DNA of 55,093 nt from a virus, in the IMG/VR virus record IMGVR_UViG_3300044620_000911, positions 1 through 55,093 of that record; one strand, given 5' to 3'. The translations under genes were made by a program, and so were the position numbers. Shown one piece after another: positions 31,408-39,087 of the stretch (its first letter is position 1; each line of letters begins with the position of its first letter). Below the pieces are notes generated by a model. That model was not told the origin of the DNA, ran no database searches, and worked only from the letters and a program-made list of their open reading frames with translations.

Positions 31408-31426
31408 TTTTTATGATTTTTAATTG

Positions 31427-31606
31427 TTAATTAAGTTTTGTTAGGTCAAACAATATTCCGTCTAAATAATAGTCAGCATCCCACCCTATTACATTAAGTT
31501 CTTTTATAATTCGTTCACATTCTGCATAACTATCTTTATTTTCGTTATAAGTATCTAAAATATTTTTGACTTCTTGAGGGGCGTTATCGTATTGTGTTGC
31601 GTCCAT
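31427..31606 (-). CDS. Conserved small protein (ATQYDNAPQEVKNIL family, 59 aa)
   Basis: ATG 31606 to TAA 31427. The product MDATQYDNAPQEVKNIL, with the ending VIGWDADYYLDGILFDL, belongs to a small family commonly seen in Bacteroidota phages and mobile elements. Role unknown. Directly between genes with the leader repeats. Confidence 0.75.
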   Translation of the reverse strand: MDATQYDNAPQEVKNILDTYNENKDSYAECERIIKELNVIGWDADYYLDGILFDLTKLN

Positions 31607-31637
31607 TTTTTATGAATTTTTTTGGGTTATAAATTTT

Positions 31638-32003
31638 TTATATAGTAGCCTCAGTCAGTTCGTGTATGGTCAAAAAGATATGATTAGCATATAATTCTAA
31701 TTCACCTTTTTTCCATAGTTCTATTTCGTATTCACTTGCTTCGCTATTTTCATTGTCCACTAGTACGCTATAGTGTAAGGTATTTTTTGAAGCGTCTATA
31801 TCTTCTTCGTGATCTATATATGCATAATCAACATTAAATTTATAGTATAGTTCATCTTCAAAATATTTTTGAATAGCTTCTTTTGTAGTTTCTGAAGTGA
31901 TTATTTTACTTTTTAAGGAATAGCCGTTTACATAGTCGGTTTCGCCCTCGTTATAGCTATCTTTGAAAATTTCGTGGGTACTTGAAATGATAAATTTTTT
32001 CAT
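31638..32003 (-). CDS. Hypothetical protein (121 aa)
   Basis: A 121-residue acidic protein, beta-rich at the start (KKFIISSTHEIFKDSYNEGE) with a later ASEYEIELWKKGELELYA. No family recognised. Its start carries a family 2 leader. Confidence 0.65.
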   Translation of the reverse strand: MKKFIISSTHEIFKDSYNEGETDYVNGYSLKSKIITSETTKEAIQKYFEDELYYKFNVDYAYIDHEEDIDASKNTLHYSVLVDNENSEASEYEIELWKKGELELYANHIFLTIHELTEATI

Positions 32004-32022
32004 TGGTTTACTTTTTTAAGAT
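32001..32022 (-). repeat. Leader repeat family 2
   Basis: The motif TACTTTTTTAA(A)GAT occurs just upstream of four consecutive gene starts: here, at 32914-32936, 33281-33302 and 33483-33505. On the coding strand it reads ATCTTTAAAAAAGTA followed by the ATG. It probably acts as a translation-initiation leader of the first early genes. Confidence 0.7.
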
Positions 32023-32028
32023 ATTAAT

Positions 32029-32054
32029 AAAACGGGCGTTTTTAGGCACGCCCG
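32029..32054 (-). terminator. Hairpin terminator after the DUF8033-like gene
   Basis: CGGGCGT (32033-32039) and ACGCCCG (32048-32054) form a 7-bp GC-rich stem with an 8-base loop, followed on the minus strand by TTTTATT. It lies 16 bases past the stop of the 32071-32916 gene and may attenuate transcription into the smaller genes. Confidence 0.6.
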
Positions 32055-32070
32055 AAGCCTCTGTAATTAA

Positions 32071-32916
32071 TTAAAAATGTTTTTTTGCTAATTGGTTAAG
32101 GTATGCAATTTCAAACGTATGGCACCCGATTTTCACTATTTTTTTATCTATATAGTTGATGGAGTAGTCTAGGACACTATCGCCTACCTTTAAGATATTT
32201 TTTTCTAAACATTCATAAAACTTTTTAGCAATTACGAAAGGTATCTCAACTCTCTGCGTAGTTTCAAAACGATTTTTTTCTGTATTATACCTCAAAAAGT
32301 CTCTATCCAGTCTTTTATATAGATAGTTAGTTTCAAAATTATACCACTTTGTCAACTCTTTTTTAAGTAATTTTTTGGCTTCTGCTAGTTTCTTTTTAGT
32401 CTCTGCTTTTTGTAGTTCGGATAGTTTTTCACTAAACTCTAAAAACTCATCTTTATTTTGTACGTTTATGGCTTCTGCAAGAGTTAAAGGCGTTTCAATC
32501 TCAAAAAATTGTGTATAATTATCAACTTGACTTTTGATATTATTTAACTGGCTTATATAAATTTCGGGTTTCTTTGCCTTTAATAGGCTACGCCCTATAT
32601 TTTTAGCCTCATTTAGCCACGTTTTAAAGTTTTCCTCGTGGTCTGTTAAATGATAGCAATAAATTTTGTCTATATGACTACTCGCCCCGCTCACTATGCT
32701 AATATGTTTAGAGGTGGTATTGCTATAAGATCTTAAAGTGAATAAAATTTTATTTTCCCCTCCCCGCTCTATATGTTTGGCGATGGGAAAATGACTGCCA
32801 TACGAGTATATCGTATCATTGATAAAATAAAAATTATTGGTGGGTGTTCGGGCTTCTGTTTGTAATTTATTTGCCCATAGGTGTGCTACTTGTTGCTTAT
32901 TTACTACTTTTTTCAT
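32071..32916 (-). CDS. Conserved early phage protein (DUF8033-like, IYSYGxHFPIA family)
   Basis: A 281-residue protein. The N-terminal ~100 residues are the widely distributed block AHLWANKLQ, FYFINDTIYSYGSHFPIA, LFTLRSYSNTTSKHISIV and IYCYHLTDHEENFKTWL. The middle is a coiled, Lys-rich helix. I believe the block is the family named DUF8033. Role unknown; it is always a phage or plasmid gene. It is the largest early protein, near the promoter, so it is probably made early. Confidence 0.8.
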   Translation of the reverse strand: MKKVVNKQQVAHLWANKLQTEARTPTNNFYFINDTIYSYGSHFPIAKHIERGGENKILFTLRSYSNTTSKHISIVSGASSHIDKIYCYHLTDHEENFKTWLNEAKNIGRSLLKAKKPEIYISQLNNIKSQVDNYTQFFEIETPLTLAEAINVQNKDEFLEFSEKLSELQKAETKKKLAEAKKLLKKELTKWYNFETNYLYKRLDRDFLRYNTEKNRFETTQRVEIPFVIAKKFYECLEKNILKVGDSVLDYSINYIDKKIVKIGCHTFEIAYLNQLAKKHF

Positions 32917-32992
32917 TGGTTTACTTTTTTAAAGATTTTAAAATAATGGTGTAAAATTAAGGGTTATATATTTAGTGAATTGTTAATAATGC

Positions 32993-33283
32993 TTAATTAT
33001 TTTTTGCCTCTATCCATTGGAATGTATACTCTCTTATAGTTTTATTTTCTTTGTCGGGACTAGTGCTTGTCAATTTAGTACATTTATAACCCGCACAAGT
33101 GTATCCCATTTGTTTAGACTCTGCACCGCCTAAACGTCTAAACCATTTACAAGTATCATCGCTAGTTGCGTTTCTGTGCATTTGGCTTGTTACCTCTGTA
33201 GTTTCGCTATCTACTAATTTCCAGCCGTTTTTTGTGCCTTGTTTCTTTGTGTACCTTGTCGTTTTTAGTGTTATTTTTTCCAT
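32993..33283 (-). CDS. Conserved small early phage protein
   Basis: A 96-residue basic protein: MEKITLKTTRYTKKQG, then RRLGGAESKQMGYTCAGYK and an ending REYTFQWIEAKNN. This is recognisable as a small family found in many Bacteroidota phages. Function unknown. A family 2 leader covers the start. Confidence 0.75.
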   Translation of the reverse strand: MEKITLKTTRYTKKQGTKNGWKLVDSETTEVTSQMHRNATSDDTCKWFRRLGGAESKQMGYTCAGYKCTKLTSTSPDKENKTIREYTFQWIEAKNN

Positions 33284-33326
33284 TTTTTACTTTTTTAAAG
33301 ATTAAATTTTTATATGTTTATTATTT

Positions 33327-33485
33327 TTAGATATATTCTATACTATATTCCCAACTCGTGGGCACTTTTGCCAATACTAAGATACAATTTTTTTTCTTTA
33401 TCTTGTCGTATGCGTAATATTTCACCGTATAAAAGTCATTAGCTAAAAAGTCAAGTATTTGTATATTTTCTACTTTTGTGGTCAT
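33327..33485 (-). CDS. Small hypothetical protein (52 aa)
   Basis: ATG 33485 to TAA 33327; begins MTTKVENIQILDFLAN and contains YDKIKKKNCILVLAK. Preceded by a family 2 leader. Likely a short alpha/beta protein. Function unknown. Confidence 0.6.
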   Translation of the reverse strand: MTTKVENIQILDFLANDFYTVKYYAYDKIKKKNCILVLAKVPTSWEYSIEYI

Positions 33486-33506
33486 TTTGTTACTTTTTTA
33501 AAGATT

Positions 33507-33671
33507 TTATTTATTAATTTGTTTTATTCCCGATATGCACTCTTGATAGTTTTTTGTTGGCTTATCCTTACAAGCCTCCATAGCGTTTCTATATTCTATT
33601 TGTTTAAATACGTACATTATTGAACATAACGCCAAAACGAAGAGTATAGTTTTTATTGTGTCTTTTTTCAT
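33507..33671 (-). CDS. Small single-pass membrane protein (54 aa)
   Basis: ATG 33671 to TAA 33507; begins MKKDTIKTILFVLALCSI with one hydrophobic segment and a Cys-containing tail (EACKDKPTKNYQEC). It is the first gene of the leftward early operon, starting about 30 bases after the predicted transcription start. Its position suggests an early function at the membrane. Confidence 0.65.
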   Translation of the reverse strand: MKKDTIKTILFVLALCSIMYVFKQIEYRNAMEACKDKPTKNYQECISGIKQINK

Positions 33672-33706
33672 TTTGATTATATTTATTTGGTTATGAATTA
33701 TAGTGC

Positions 33707-33737
33707 AAAGATAGGGTGCTTTTCAACTCTTGTCAAT
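33707..33737 (-). promoter_or_regulatory. Main leftward promoter
   Basis: Minus strand: TTG (33737-33735), 20 bases, then TATCTTTGCAC. Both Bacteroidota boxes at the canonical spacing. It starts the whole leftward small-gene operon. Confidence 0.8.
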
Positions 33738-33739
33738 AC

Positions 33740-34877
33740 CTAGACACGTTAAAGATTGTAAAAAGATATTAATAAATGTAAACTAAAAGATCGCCCCTTT
33801 CTTAACTCAATTTAACGAAACCACGCATATAACATTCTAAACTAAATACCCCCGATTATCTTGTTAAACTTTGTTAATGTTTCAGAGATCTAGAATATTT
33901 TTGCTATATCTAAGCCACTAGGATATTGATATGTAAATAGGCTTTAATGGGCGGATATGGGCGAGAGTGGGTATAATAGGTCACTTACCCTCACTTGCCA
34001 GAAAATAATCGCTTAGAACGCCTCTAATGAGATATTGTATAAATATATTCGGACAAATTTGTCTTTTTTTCCTACTGCTAGTTGCACCCCTCCCGTTTTC
34101 CCGCCCCTACTTTGCCCCTCCTCTGTACTTTGCACCCTGTCCGCCCTACTTTGTCCCGCCCTCAATATCCCGCCCCTGTATTGTGCGGGGATATGTAGCC
34201 ACCCCCACCCTATATATATTATTCTATTAGAACTCCCCTACCCCCCTCCGCCCCCTATATACCCGCCTATGGATATTCTGTATACTAGTAGATAGACAGA
34301 CAGACAGACTAGACAGACAGAGAAACCCTAGAGACTATAGACTAGAGACTAGTCCACCACCACCCGCCCCCAGTCCACAGACTAGACACAACGCCCACGC
34401 CCTAGAGATATTCCCTCAAAACTATTTCTCGCTAATGAAAAACCGAGTTTTTGGAATTTATGGGAGGGTATTTGAAAAACGGGCCATGCATACGGGCTAT
34501 GTTATTGATACACCCCACTTTTCATTCTCACATAACATACGGGGGGATAGTTTTTTTGTTCTACTAGGGGGGATATGATTTTGGGTGGGGTTAAAAAAAT
34601 TTTAGGGGTGGGGGGTGGATAAAAAAAATAAAAAATTAGGGGGAGATTTTCGGGGGTTTGGTTATAGGTAAAACTTGCATATAAATAATTAAAGAAGCGT
34701 TAAAAAAAGTGCCTAGGAAAATCAAGGGTTCCGAGAGGGTGAAAGTACATTTTTGTACTTTTCGTGTACATTTTTGTACTTTTGACCCGCTGAAACCCGC
34801 ATTTCTTCGTTGAGGGGTTTTTGGAAAATGGTGTGATAAATGTGTAAAATAAATTCTTTCTAATAGAAAAATAATTC
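33740..34877. other. Non-coding divergent region, candidate replication origin
   Basis: About 1.1 kb with no credible gene between leftward and rightward arms. The plus strand is C-rich at 34080-34390 (repeated CCCGCCCC-type runs), has a (GACA)n-like patch at 34301-34320 with AGACTAG repeats to 34400, a hairpin TATGTTAT/ATAACATA at 34498-34505 and 34532-34539, and then G-runs (34541-34664: up to six G in a row). The switch from C-runs to G-runs centres near 34.5 kb. Potential for G-quadruplexes on opposite strands either side of a central hairpin, plus iterons next to a RepL-like gene, fits an origin or packaging region. Two open frames inside the C-rich part are low-complexity and rejected. 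Confidence 0.6.
34745..34783 (+). repeat. Two iteron-like palindromic repeats
   Basis: The 18-base unit GTACATTTTTGTACTTTT occurs at 34745-34762 and 34766-34783, with a 21-base period, two helical turns. Each unit is a partial palindrome (GTACA...TGTAC). They lie about 640 bases before the RepL-like gene, as expected of initiator-binding iterons. Confidence 0.6.
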
Positions 34878-34907
34878 TTGCTATTTGTATAAAAGTTTGT
34901 ATCTTTG
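34878..34907 (+). promoter_or_regulatory. Main rightward promoter
   Basis: TTG (34878-34880), 19 bases, then TATCTTTGCAG (34900-34910): both Bacteroidota boxes at canonical spacing. The first ATG of the next gene is at 34924, so the leader is about 12 bases. Confidence 0.85.
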
Positions 34908-34923
34908 CAGAAATATTAAAAAT

Positions 34924-35352
34924 ATGAAAAAATTAGAAATAGGAACTAGAGTATTTGATATTAGATGGGGGTGGGGAGAAGTTGTAGAATATAGGGAAGA
35001 TTTTAATGAAATTTCCTATCCTATTATTGTTAGGTTTGATGGAAAGGGAATAAGTACATACACTCTAAGTGGGGTACATAGTATGGGGGATTCATCTCCT
35101 CTATTATCTCTTACAGAATATTCTTTAGAGAACGGGGGCTTCACTGATATAAGTGAGTGGGGTAAGCCTAAGGTGGGGGATTTGGGGTATTTCTGGAATT
35201 ATGAGACTAAATCTTTTGTATTCTATTCTAAGCTAATAGGTATTGATAGTTCTTCCACATACAAATATACTATGGCAGATAGTACTGATTGGACATATTT
35301 TAGCAAAGAAGTTCCAGAATGGTTTTTAGATAAAATAAATAAACAAATATAA
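34924..35352 (+). CDS. Hypothetical protein (142 aa), first gene of rightward arm
   Basis: Starts at ATG 34924 (MKKLEIGTRVFDIRWGWGEV); an upstream ATG at 34885 lies before the predicted transcription start. The N-terminal ~60 residues look like an SH3/CarD-like barrel (GTRVFDIRWGWGEVVEY, PIIVRFDGKG). The second half has repeated beta segments and ends EWFLDKINKQI. The family occurs in several phages; function unknown. Confidence 0.7.
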   Translation: MKKLEIGTRVFDIRWGWGEVVEYREDFNEISYPIIVRFDGKGISTYTLSGVHSMGDSSPLLSLTEYSLENGGFTDISEWGKPKVGDLGYFWNYETKSFVFYSKLIGIDSSSTYKYTMADSTDWTYFSKEVPEWFLDKINKQI

Positions 35353-35421
35353 AACAATTAGTTATGACGGTTGATATAGTGGAAATAGATGTATTAGGAG
35401 GATAGAAAATAAATATATTGT

Positions 35422-35943
35422 ATGTACGAGAAGGTAATTAAATTAAAACATAACGAAAGGGCTGCTAAGATAGACTTAGACACTGGAGAAGTGGCAGAAG
35501 TGGCGGTACACAATAGGGAAAAAAAGCAGCCAAAGGACCCTTCTATGAATTTCTTTATCAGTACTGAGAGTTATTCTAGATTTTTTACAAAGGCTTGGCA
35601 ATTATTAGAGACTCAAACCACTGATACAGAGTTTAAGGTGGCTTATAAGATGTCTATGATGGCTCATGCCTATACAAATAGCTTAGAACCATTAAGACCA
35701 GAGAGTACAATGAAGGAACTTTCGGAGTTTTTCAATGTTGATAGGAGAAAAATACAGAATATAATTGAAAAATTATTTAAATTAGGGGTGATAGGAAAGT
35801 TTCAGGTGTATGATAGGTTTGAAAATCATCATAACTACTGGGTATTCAACCCTTATTTGTCTTTTAATGGAAAAATAATTAAAAAAGACGTACAAAGTTT
35901 ATTTAATAACACGCACTATGCGGCACTATCCCCTATTTTATAA
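35422..35943 (+). CDS. RepL-like replication initiator (winged helix)
   Basis: A 173-residue protein. After a polar N-terminus comes FFISTESYSRFFTKAW, a helical core with a DNA-binding helix (MKELSEFFNVDRRKIQNII), and the wing/ending NYWVFNPYLSFNGKII, typical of the RepL / plasmid-phage replication protein family. RepL proteins bind iterons and start replication; two iteron-like repeats lie upstream. Its position next to the non-coding region supports this. A short in-between peptide (35364-35405) is not considered a gene. Confidence 0.8.
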   Translation: MYEKVIKLKHNERAAKIDLDTGEVAEVAVHNREKKQPKDPSMNFFISTESYSRFFTKAWQLLETQTTDTEFKVAYKMSMMAHAYTNSLEPLRPESTMKELSEFFNVDRRKIQNIIEKLFKLGVIGKFQVYDRFENHHNYWVFNPYLSFNGKIIKKDVQSLFNNTHYAALSPIL

Positions 35944-35959
35944 ATAAATTAACATAACA

Positions 35960-36283
35960 ATGAGTGTAAGAGTTATCTGTATTGACGAAAAGAATAAGCC
36001 AAAGGAAATCCCTGCAAGTAAATGGGTGAAAGAACAAGAACTCTATCATATTCTAATGATATTCTATTCCATTCCCTCTAAAACAATGGCATACACTTTG
36101 GAAGAAATAGATCTTGACGAATCCTGTGCTCCTTATGGAGTATTTGATGCTAAAAGATTTGCCATACATCAGGATGATTTAGAGGAATTTATAGAACTTG
36201 CTAAAAATTGCACAGAGTTAAATGATATTGAGATAAAGGAATTAATTGAACAAGAAGAATTTGAAATAATAGAAAATGAATAA
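35960..36283 (+). CDS. Hypothetical protein (107 aa)
   Basis: An acidic 107-residue protein. Contains KEIPASKWVKEQELYHILMI, a SIPSKTMAYTLEEIDLDESC segment and a Glu-rich end. No catalytic motif; the family recurs beside RepL-like genes in crAss-like phages as I recall. Function unknown. Confidence 0.65.
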   Translation: MSVRVICIDEKNKPKEIPASKWVKEQELYHILMIFYSIPSKTMAYTLEEIDLDESCAPYGVFDAKRFAIHQDDLEEFIELAKNCTELNDIEIKELIEQEEFEIIENE

Positions 36284-36455
36284 CATAGCATATTGTATAG
36301 GGGGTATTCTCATTATATTGAAGGCATTAGGATATATACAAGATTTGTCTTGGTGGTGGTGTACGTTTCCTTTTTGGATAGAAATAGTTTCTATAATTGT
36401 TGTTGTGGGAGTTATTAATGTAATGGGAATATTAAAAGAATTTTTTAATTCATAA
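36276..36455 (+). CDS. Small membrane protein (59 aa)
   Basis: ATG 36276 overlaps the end of the previous gene. The product has hydrophobic stretches (AYCIGGILIILKALGYI and IVSIIVVVGVINVMGI) and a Trp-rich loop. Two spans are likely. The size fits an early membrane or holin-like peptide. Confidence 0.6.
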   Translation: MNNIAYCIGGILIILKALGYIQDLSWWWCTFPFWIEIVSIIVVVGVINVMGILKEFFNS

Positions 36456-36459
36456 GGAC

Positions 36460-36687
36460 ATGGAGTTTGAGATAGATTTCAATAGACACAATAATGATAG
36501 ATTTCTAATTGATAGATTAGGTGCTTGGGTGGATAGATATGATGATTTTGACGCTATTAAGATAGAAATAAAAGACTTAGAGGAATTAGAAATGCTTTTA
36601 GCAAAAGTAAATCACTGTTTAGGAGGGGAGTATTCTGCAATAGTTTCTTTCGACCCTCCCGCTATATTCTTAGATGACAAAGTTTAA
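36460..36687 (+). CDS. Small acidic hypothetical protein (75 aa)
   Basis: A 75-residue acidic protein (MEFEIDFNRHNNDRFL ... VSFDPPAIFLDDKV). Contains a KIEIKDLEELEMLLAKVN helix. No family recognised. Confidence 0.65.
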   Translation: MEFEIDFNRHNNDRFLIDRLGAWVDRYDDFDAIKIEIKDLEELEMLLAKVNHCLGGEYSAIVSFDPPAIFLDDKV

Positions 36688-36711
36688 TCATTAAAATTAA
36701 AATATAAAAAA

Positions 36712-36900
36712 ATGGCAGAAATAATTATTACAGACTTACAAGGAAATAAACAAACTATATCTTTTCCTGAAAAATTTAATATAGAGGTGGGGGAGTATAA
36801 AACCACAGATGTCATCTCTAGGGAAACTTTTATTAGGAAGATTCAAGATTTAGTGTCTTTTTCTAACTTTTTAAATGAAAAAACTGTTTTTAAGGAGTGA
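36712..36900 (+). CDS. Small hypothetical protein (62 aa)
   Basis: A 62-residue protein beginning MAEIIITDLQGNKQTISF, a beta-hairpin-like start and a helical end. It has the ubiquitin-like look of small phage modulators, but that is a guess. Confidence 0.6.
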   Translation: MAEIIITDLQGNKQTISFPEKFNIEVGEYKTTDVISRETFIRKIQDLVSFSNFLNEKTVFKE

Positions 36901-36947
36901 TGGAACTTTTTTAAAATAATAATTGTTAAATAAAAAACACATACAAA

Positions 36948-37364
36948 ATGGGAGTATATAAACAAAGTATAAAAAAAGGCAAGAAAGAGTGCTTTATAGA
37001 AAGGGCTAGAGTATTACTAGCCACTAGAGGGCTGTTACTTTCTGACAAGACCCTAGAGGTTTTATATTGGGTATTGTATTATAAAATAGACTACCCTGCA
37101 TTAGATGCTAATAATGTGGGAAAATTTAAGAATATGAATCAAATGCATGTAGTGATTGCAAAGCACATGCAAGTATTTTCTTCTTATATTGGGGCTTATA
37201 TAAATGATAGAATCATTCCTTTTAAGATTTTAAAGAAGACAGTTTCAATACCAGCAGATAGATTCTCTAAACCTAGGGTATTGGATTATGAAATACCTCA
37301 ATGGCTAGAAAAAATGTACAAAGATAAAGAATTTAAATTAGATATAAATTTTATATATGAATAA
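36948..37364 (+). CDS. Hypothetical protein (138 aa)
   Basis: A basic 138-residue protein with helical segments (RARVLLATRGLLLSDKTLEV) and a C-terminal ILKKTVSIPADRFSKPRV, ending YEIPQWLEKMYKDK. Preceded by an A-rich leader (aaaacacatacaaaatg type). Function unknown. Confidence 0.65.
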   Translation: MGVYKQSIKKGKKECFIERARVLLATRGLLLSDKTLEVLYWVLYYKIDYPALDANNVGKFKNMNQMHVVIAKHMQVFSSYIGAYINDRIIPFKILKKTVSIPADRFSKPRVLDYEIPQWLEKMYKDKEFKLDINFIYE

Positions 37365-37548
37365 GAGCATTGTACAGATAATAAAAGAAATGAACTCTCC
37401 ATATAGAAAGCTTATGATAATGGATAATGCCACCTATGACATGCTTAAAAGAGAACTAGGTATGGAATACTATGAGGAGCTAGTAAAGTATAAAAACCTC
37501 ACAATAGCTATAAGCTTAGACGATAACTTAAAATTAATGTTAGTATGA
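37357..37548 (+). CDS. Small hypothetical protein (63 aa)
   Basis: A 63-residue helical protein overlapping both neighbours by a few bases, as in coupled phage genes. Begins MNKSIVQIIKEMNSPYRKL. Function unknown. Confidence 0.6.
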   Translation: MNKSIVQIIKEMNSPYRKLMIMDNATYDMLKRELGMEYYEELVKYKNLTIAISLDDNLKLMLV

Positions 37549-37739
37549 TGGTGATATTGGCTGTAAAATTACTTTTAATCTTAACTTTTCTGCTCACCAT
37601 GGCAGCTTTAAATATATTTTTTAAGGTAGAAGAAGACTGTGATTTTAATATAATGATTAAAAGAATAGCCAGAGACTTTTTAATTATAGTGGTGCTATTT
37701 TGTTTAATATCCACCTTAGTGATTGCAAATGTCCAATAG
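37545..37739 (+). CDS. Small two-span membrane protein (64 aa)
   Basis: Two hydrophobic helices (MVILAVKLLLILTFLLTMAA and FLIIVVLFCLISTLVIA) with a short acidic/basic loop. Overlaps the previous stop by four bases. A class II holin-like topology is possible, but its position within the upstream head genes does not decide it. Confidence 0.6.
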   Translation: MMVILAVKLLLILTFLLTMAALNIFFKVEEDCDFNIMIKRIARDFLIIVVLFCLISTLVIANVQ

Positions 37740-38010
37740 TATATTTGAGGAAGTTTCTAGTAATCTTGGGGATGTTTCCCCCGAAATGGTGGAAATCATT
37801 TATAAGGATTATGTAAAAACGCTTTCAAAGGAAATGTCAAAGTCTCCAGATAGGGAAATGTATTTGCCTAAGTTTGGTAAAATAGTTCCAAGCATTATAA
37901 AGATAAAGAAAAGGCTTAGGATGTTCTTTAAGTTGAGGCATGTAGAAAAAACACAAAAAATGATAAATACAATTAGATCATTAAGAAATAATAAAAATAA
38001 AAGAAAATAA
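37729..38010 (+). CDS. IHF/HU-like small phage protein
   Basis: A 93-residue basic protein starting at ATG 37729 (MSNSIFEEVSSNLGDV); an earlier TTG is less likely. The order EIIYKDYVKTLSKEM, EMYLPKFGKIVPS, KKRLRMFFKLR, and a basic C-terminus resembles the short HU/IHF-fold proteins conserved in crAss-like phages. It may bend DNA near the packaging machinery. Moderate confidence. Confidence 0.55.
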   Translation: MSNSIFEEVSSNLGDVSPEMVEIIYKDYVKTLSKEMSKSPDREMYLPKFGKIVPSIIKIKKRLRMFFKLRHVEKTQKMINTIRSLRNNKNKRK

Positions 38011-38022
38011 AAATTATTTTCG

Positions 38023-38030
38023 TATATTTG
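38023..38030 (+). promoter_or_regulatory. -7 element TATATTTG
   Basis: TATATTTG 35 bases upstream of ATG 38065, followed by the A/C-rich leader aaaacacacaaaacaatc. No clear -33 in the A/T-rich upstream. Probable promoter for the head operon. Confidence 0.5.
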
Positions 38031-38064
38031 TAAAAATTTTAAAACACACAAAACAATCAAAATT

Positions 38065-38493
38065 ATGACAATTAAAGAATTCAAAGAACAACCAATTCCA
38101 GATTTTGGATTTGAAATCAAAAGAGAAAATCACATTTTAGTACAATGTTACGCTAAAAAAAGTGCATTGGCTTCTCAGCTAGTGGGCATGGACAACCGTA
38201 AAACCACTGAAATTAAAAATGCTTTTAAAGTATTGATGGCTAATGGTTCTAAAACCTTTAAAGAAGGAGATATTATTTCTCTTGGAGATAATATGGTGGA
38301 TAAACCAATTGTAAGCTATAAGCCACCTGTGGGAGGAGATCCTGAGGGAGAAGCTAGACCAGTATTCGGGTCCTATCTACAAGGACTAATGCCATTTGCA
38401 TTCTTCTGTAATAAGTTAGAAGACGCAGACGATGCTTTAGAGCTTACATTTTTAATACCAGAGGATCTTGTCACCGTAAAACATAATATATAA
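38065..38493 (+). CDS. Hypothetical head-operon protein (142 aa)
   Basis: A 142-residue protein with a beta-rich start (FGFEIKRENHILVQCYAKK) and an ending LTFLIPEDLVTVK. The GDIISLGDNM loop faintly recalls small co-chaperonins, but no conserved set of residues supports that. It is the first gene after the promoter and CA-rich leader, so it may be highly expressed. Confidence 0.65.
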   Translation: MTIKEFKEQPIPDFGFEIKRENHILVQCYAKKSALASQLVGMDNRKTTEIKNAFKVLMANGSKTFKEGDIISLGDNMVDKPIVSYKPPVGGDPEGEARPVFGSYLQGLMPFAFFCNKLEDADDALELTFLIPEDLVTVKHNI

Positions 38494-38494
38494 A

Positions 38495-38749
38495 ATGGAA
38501 AAAAATACCAATAAGAAAAAAACACCCGCTTCTCCTAAGAAGAAATCGTCTAGAGTGACTAAAAAAGAAGAGACATCTTTGTTAGAGAGCAATAAGATAG
38601 AGGATAGTATTATAAATGAAACTCCAATTGTTTATAATACCCCAAAATGCACTGTTCCTTCTTCAGATATTCTTGGAATAAAGTCATTTACGGAGTCTTT
38701 ACGAGACAAAATTGTAAATTTTATAAAACTATTACTAACCTATAAATAA
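38495..38749 (+). CDS. Lys/Ser-rich small protein (84 aa)
   Basis: An 84-residue protein with a very basic, low-complexity N-terminus (KKKTPASPKKKSSRVTKK) resembling a DNA-binding tail, then a short hydrophobic helix. Could be an internal head or packaging protein. Function unknown. Confidence 0.6.
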   Translation: MEKNTNKKKTPASPKKKSSRVTKKEETSLLESNKIEDSIINETPIVYNTPKCTVPSSDILGIKSFTESLRDKIVNFIKLLLTYK

Positions 38750-38754
38750 AAAAA

Positions 38755-39075
38755 ATGAAACCAATGATGATGATGAACAACAAAAAGAAAATTCTTTCAT
38801 TAACAAAAGAGACTAATTCAGAGAAAGAAACTTATGCCCTTAAAAAAAGAACTGAGAAAGAAGAAGTTACAAAAACTTTAGAAAAAATCAGCAACGGATG
38901 GCTTTTAACAGTGGATAAATATTCTTTAGATGGAGGAGATGAGTATTCTTGCATTAAAAAGTATTTTGAAAAAAACCCTTTAGAAATGGAAGAAGAAGAT
39001 GATAAAGAAGAGGAAGAAGTTGGAAAAATGGCAGGAGAAGGGTTTATGGAAAATTGGGATGTTTTAAGCCTATAA
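38755..39075 (+). CDS. Acidic/charged hypothetical protein (106 aa)
   Basis: Charged 106-residue protein: Lys/Glu-rich start and a very acidic end (MEEEDDKEEEEVGKM). The Met-rich start contains several alternative ATGs, so the exact start is uncertain. Function unknown. Confidence 0.6.
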   Translation: MKPMMMMNNKKKILSLTKETNSEKETYALKKRTEKEEVTKTLEKISNGWLLTVDKYSLDGGDEYSCIKKYFEKNPLEMEEEDDKEEEEVGKMAGEGFMENWDVLSL

Positions 39076-39087
39076 ATAATTTTCAAT

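Noticed and set aside
34027-34295. Two overlapping Pro/Cys-rich open frames in the non-coding region
   Set aside because: They come from C-rich low-complexity DNA, share the same bases in two frames, and have no plausible leader or relatives.
33740-34877. CRISPR array in the repeat-bearing non-coding region
   Set aside because: Repeats are short microsatellites and two iteron-like units, with no regular repeat-spacer pattern and no cas genes.
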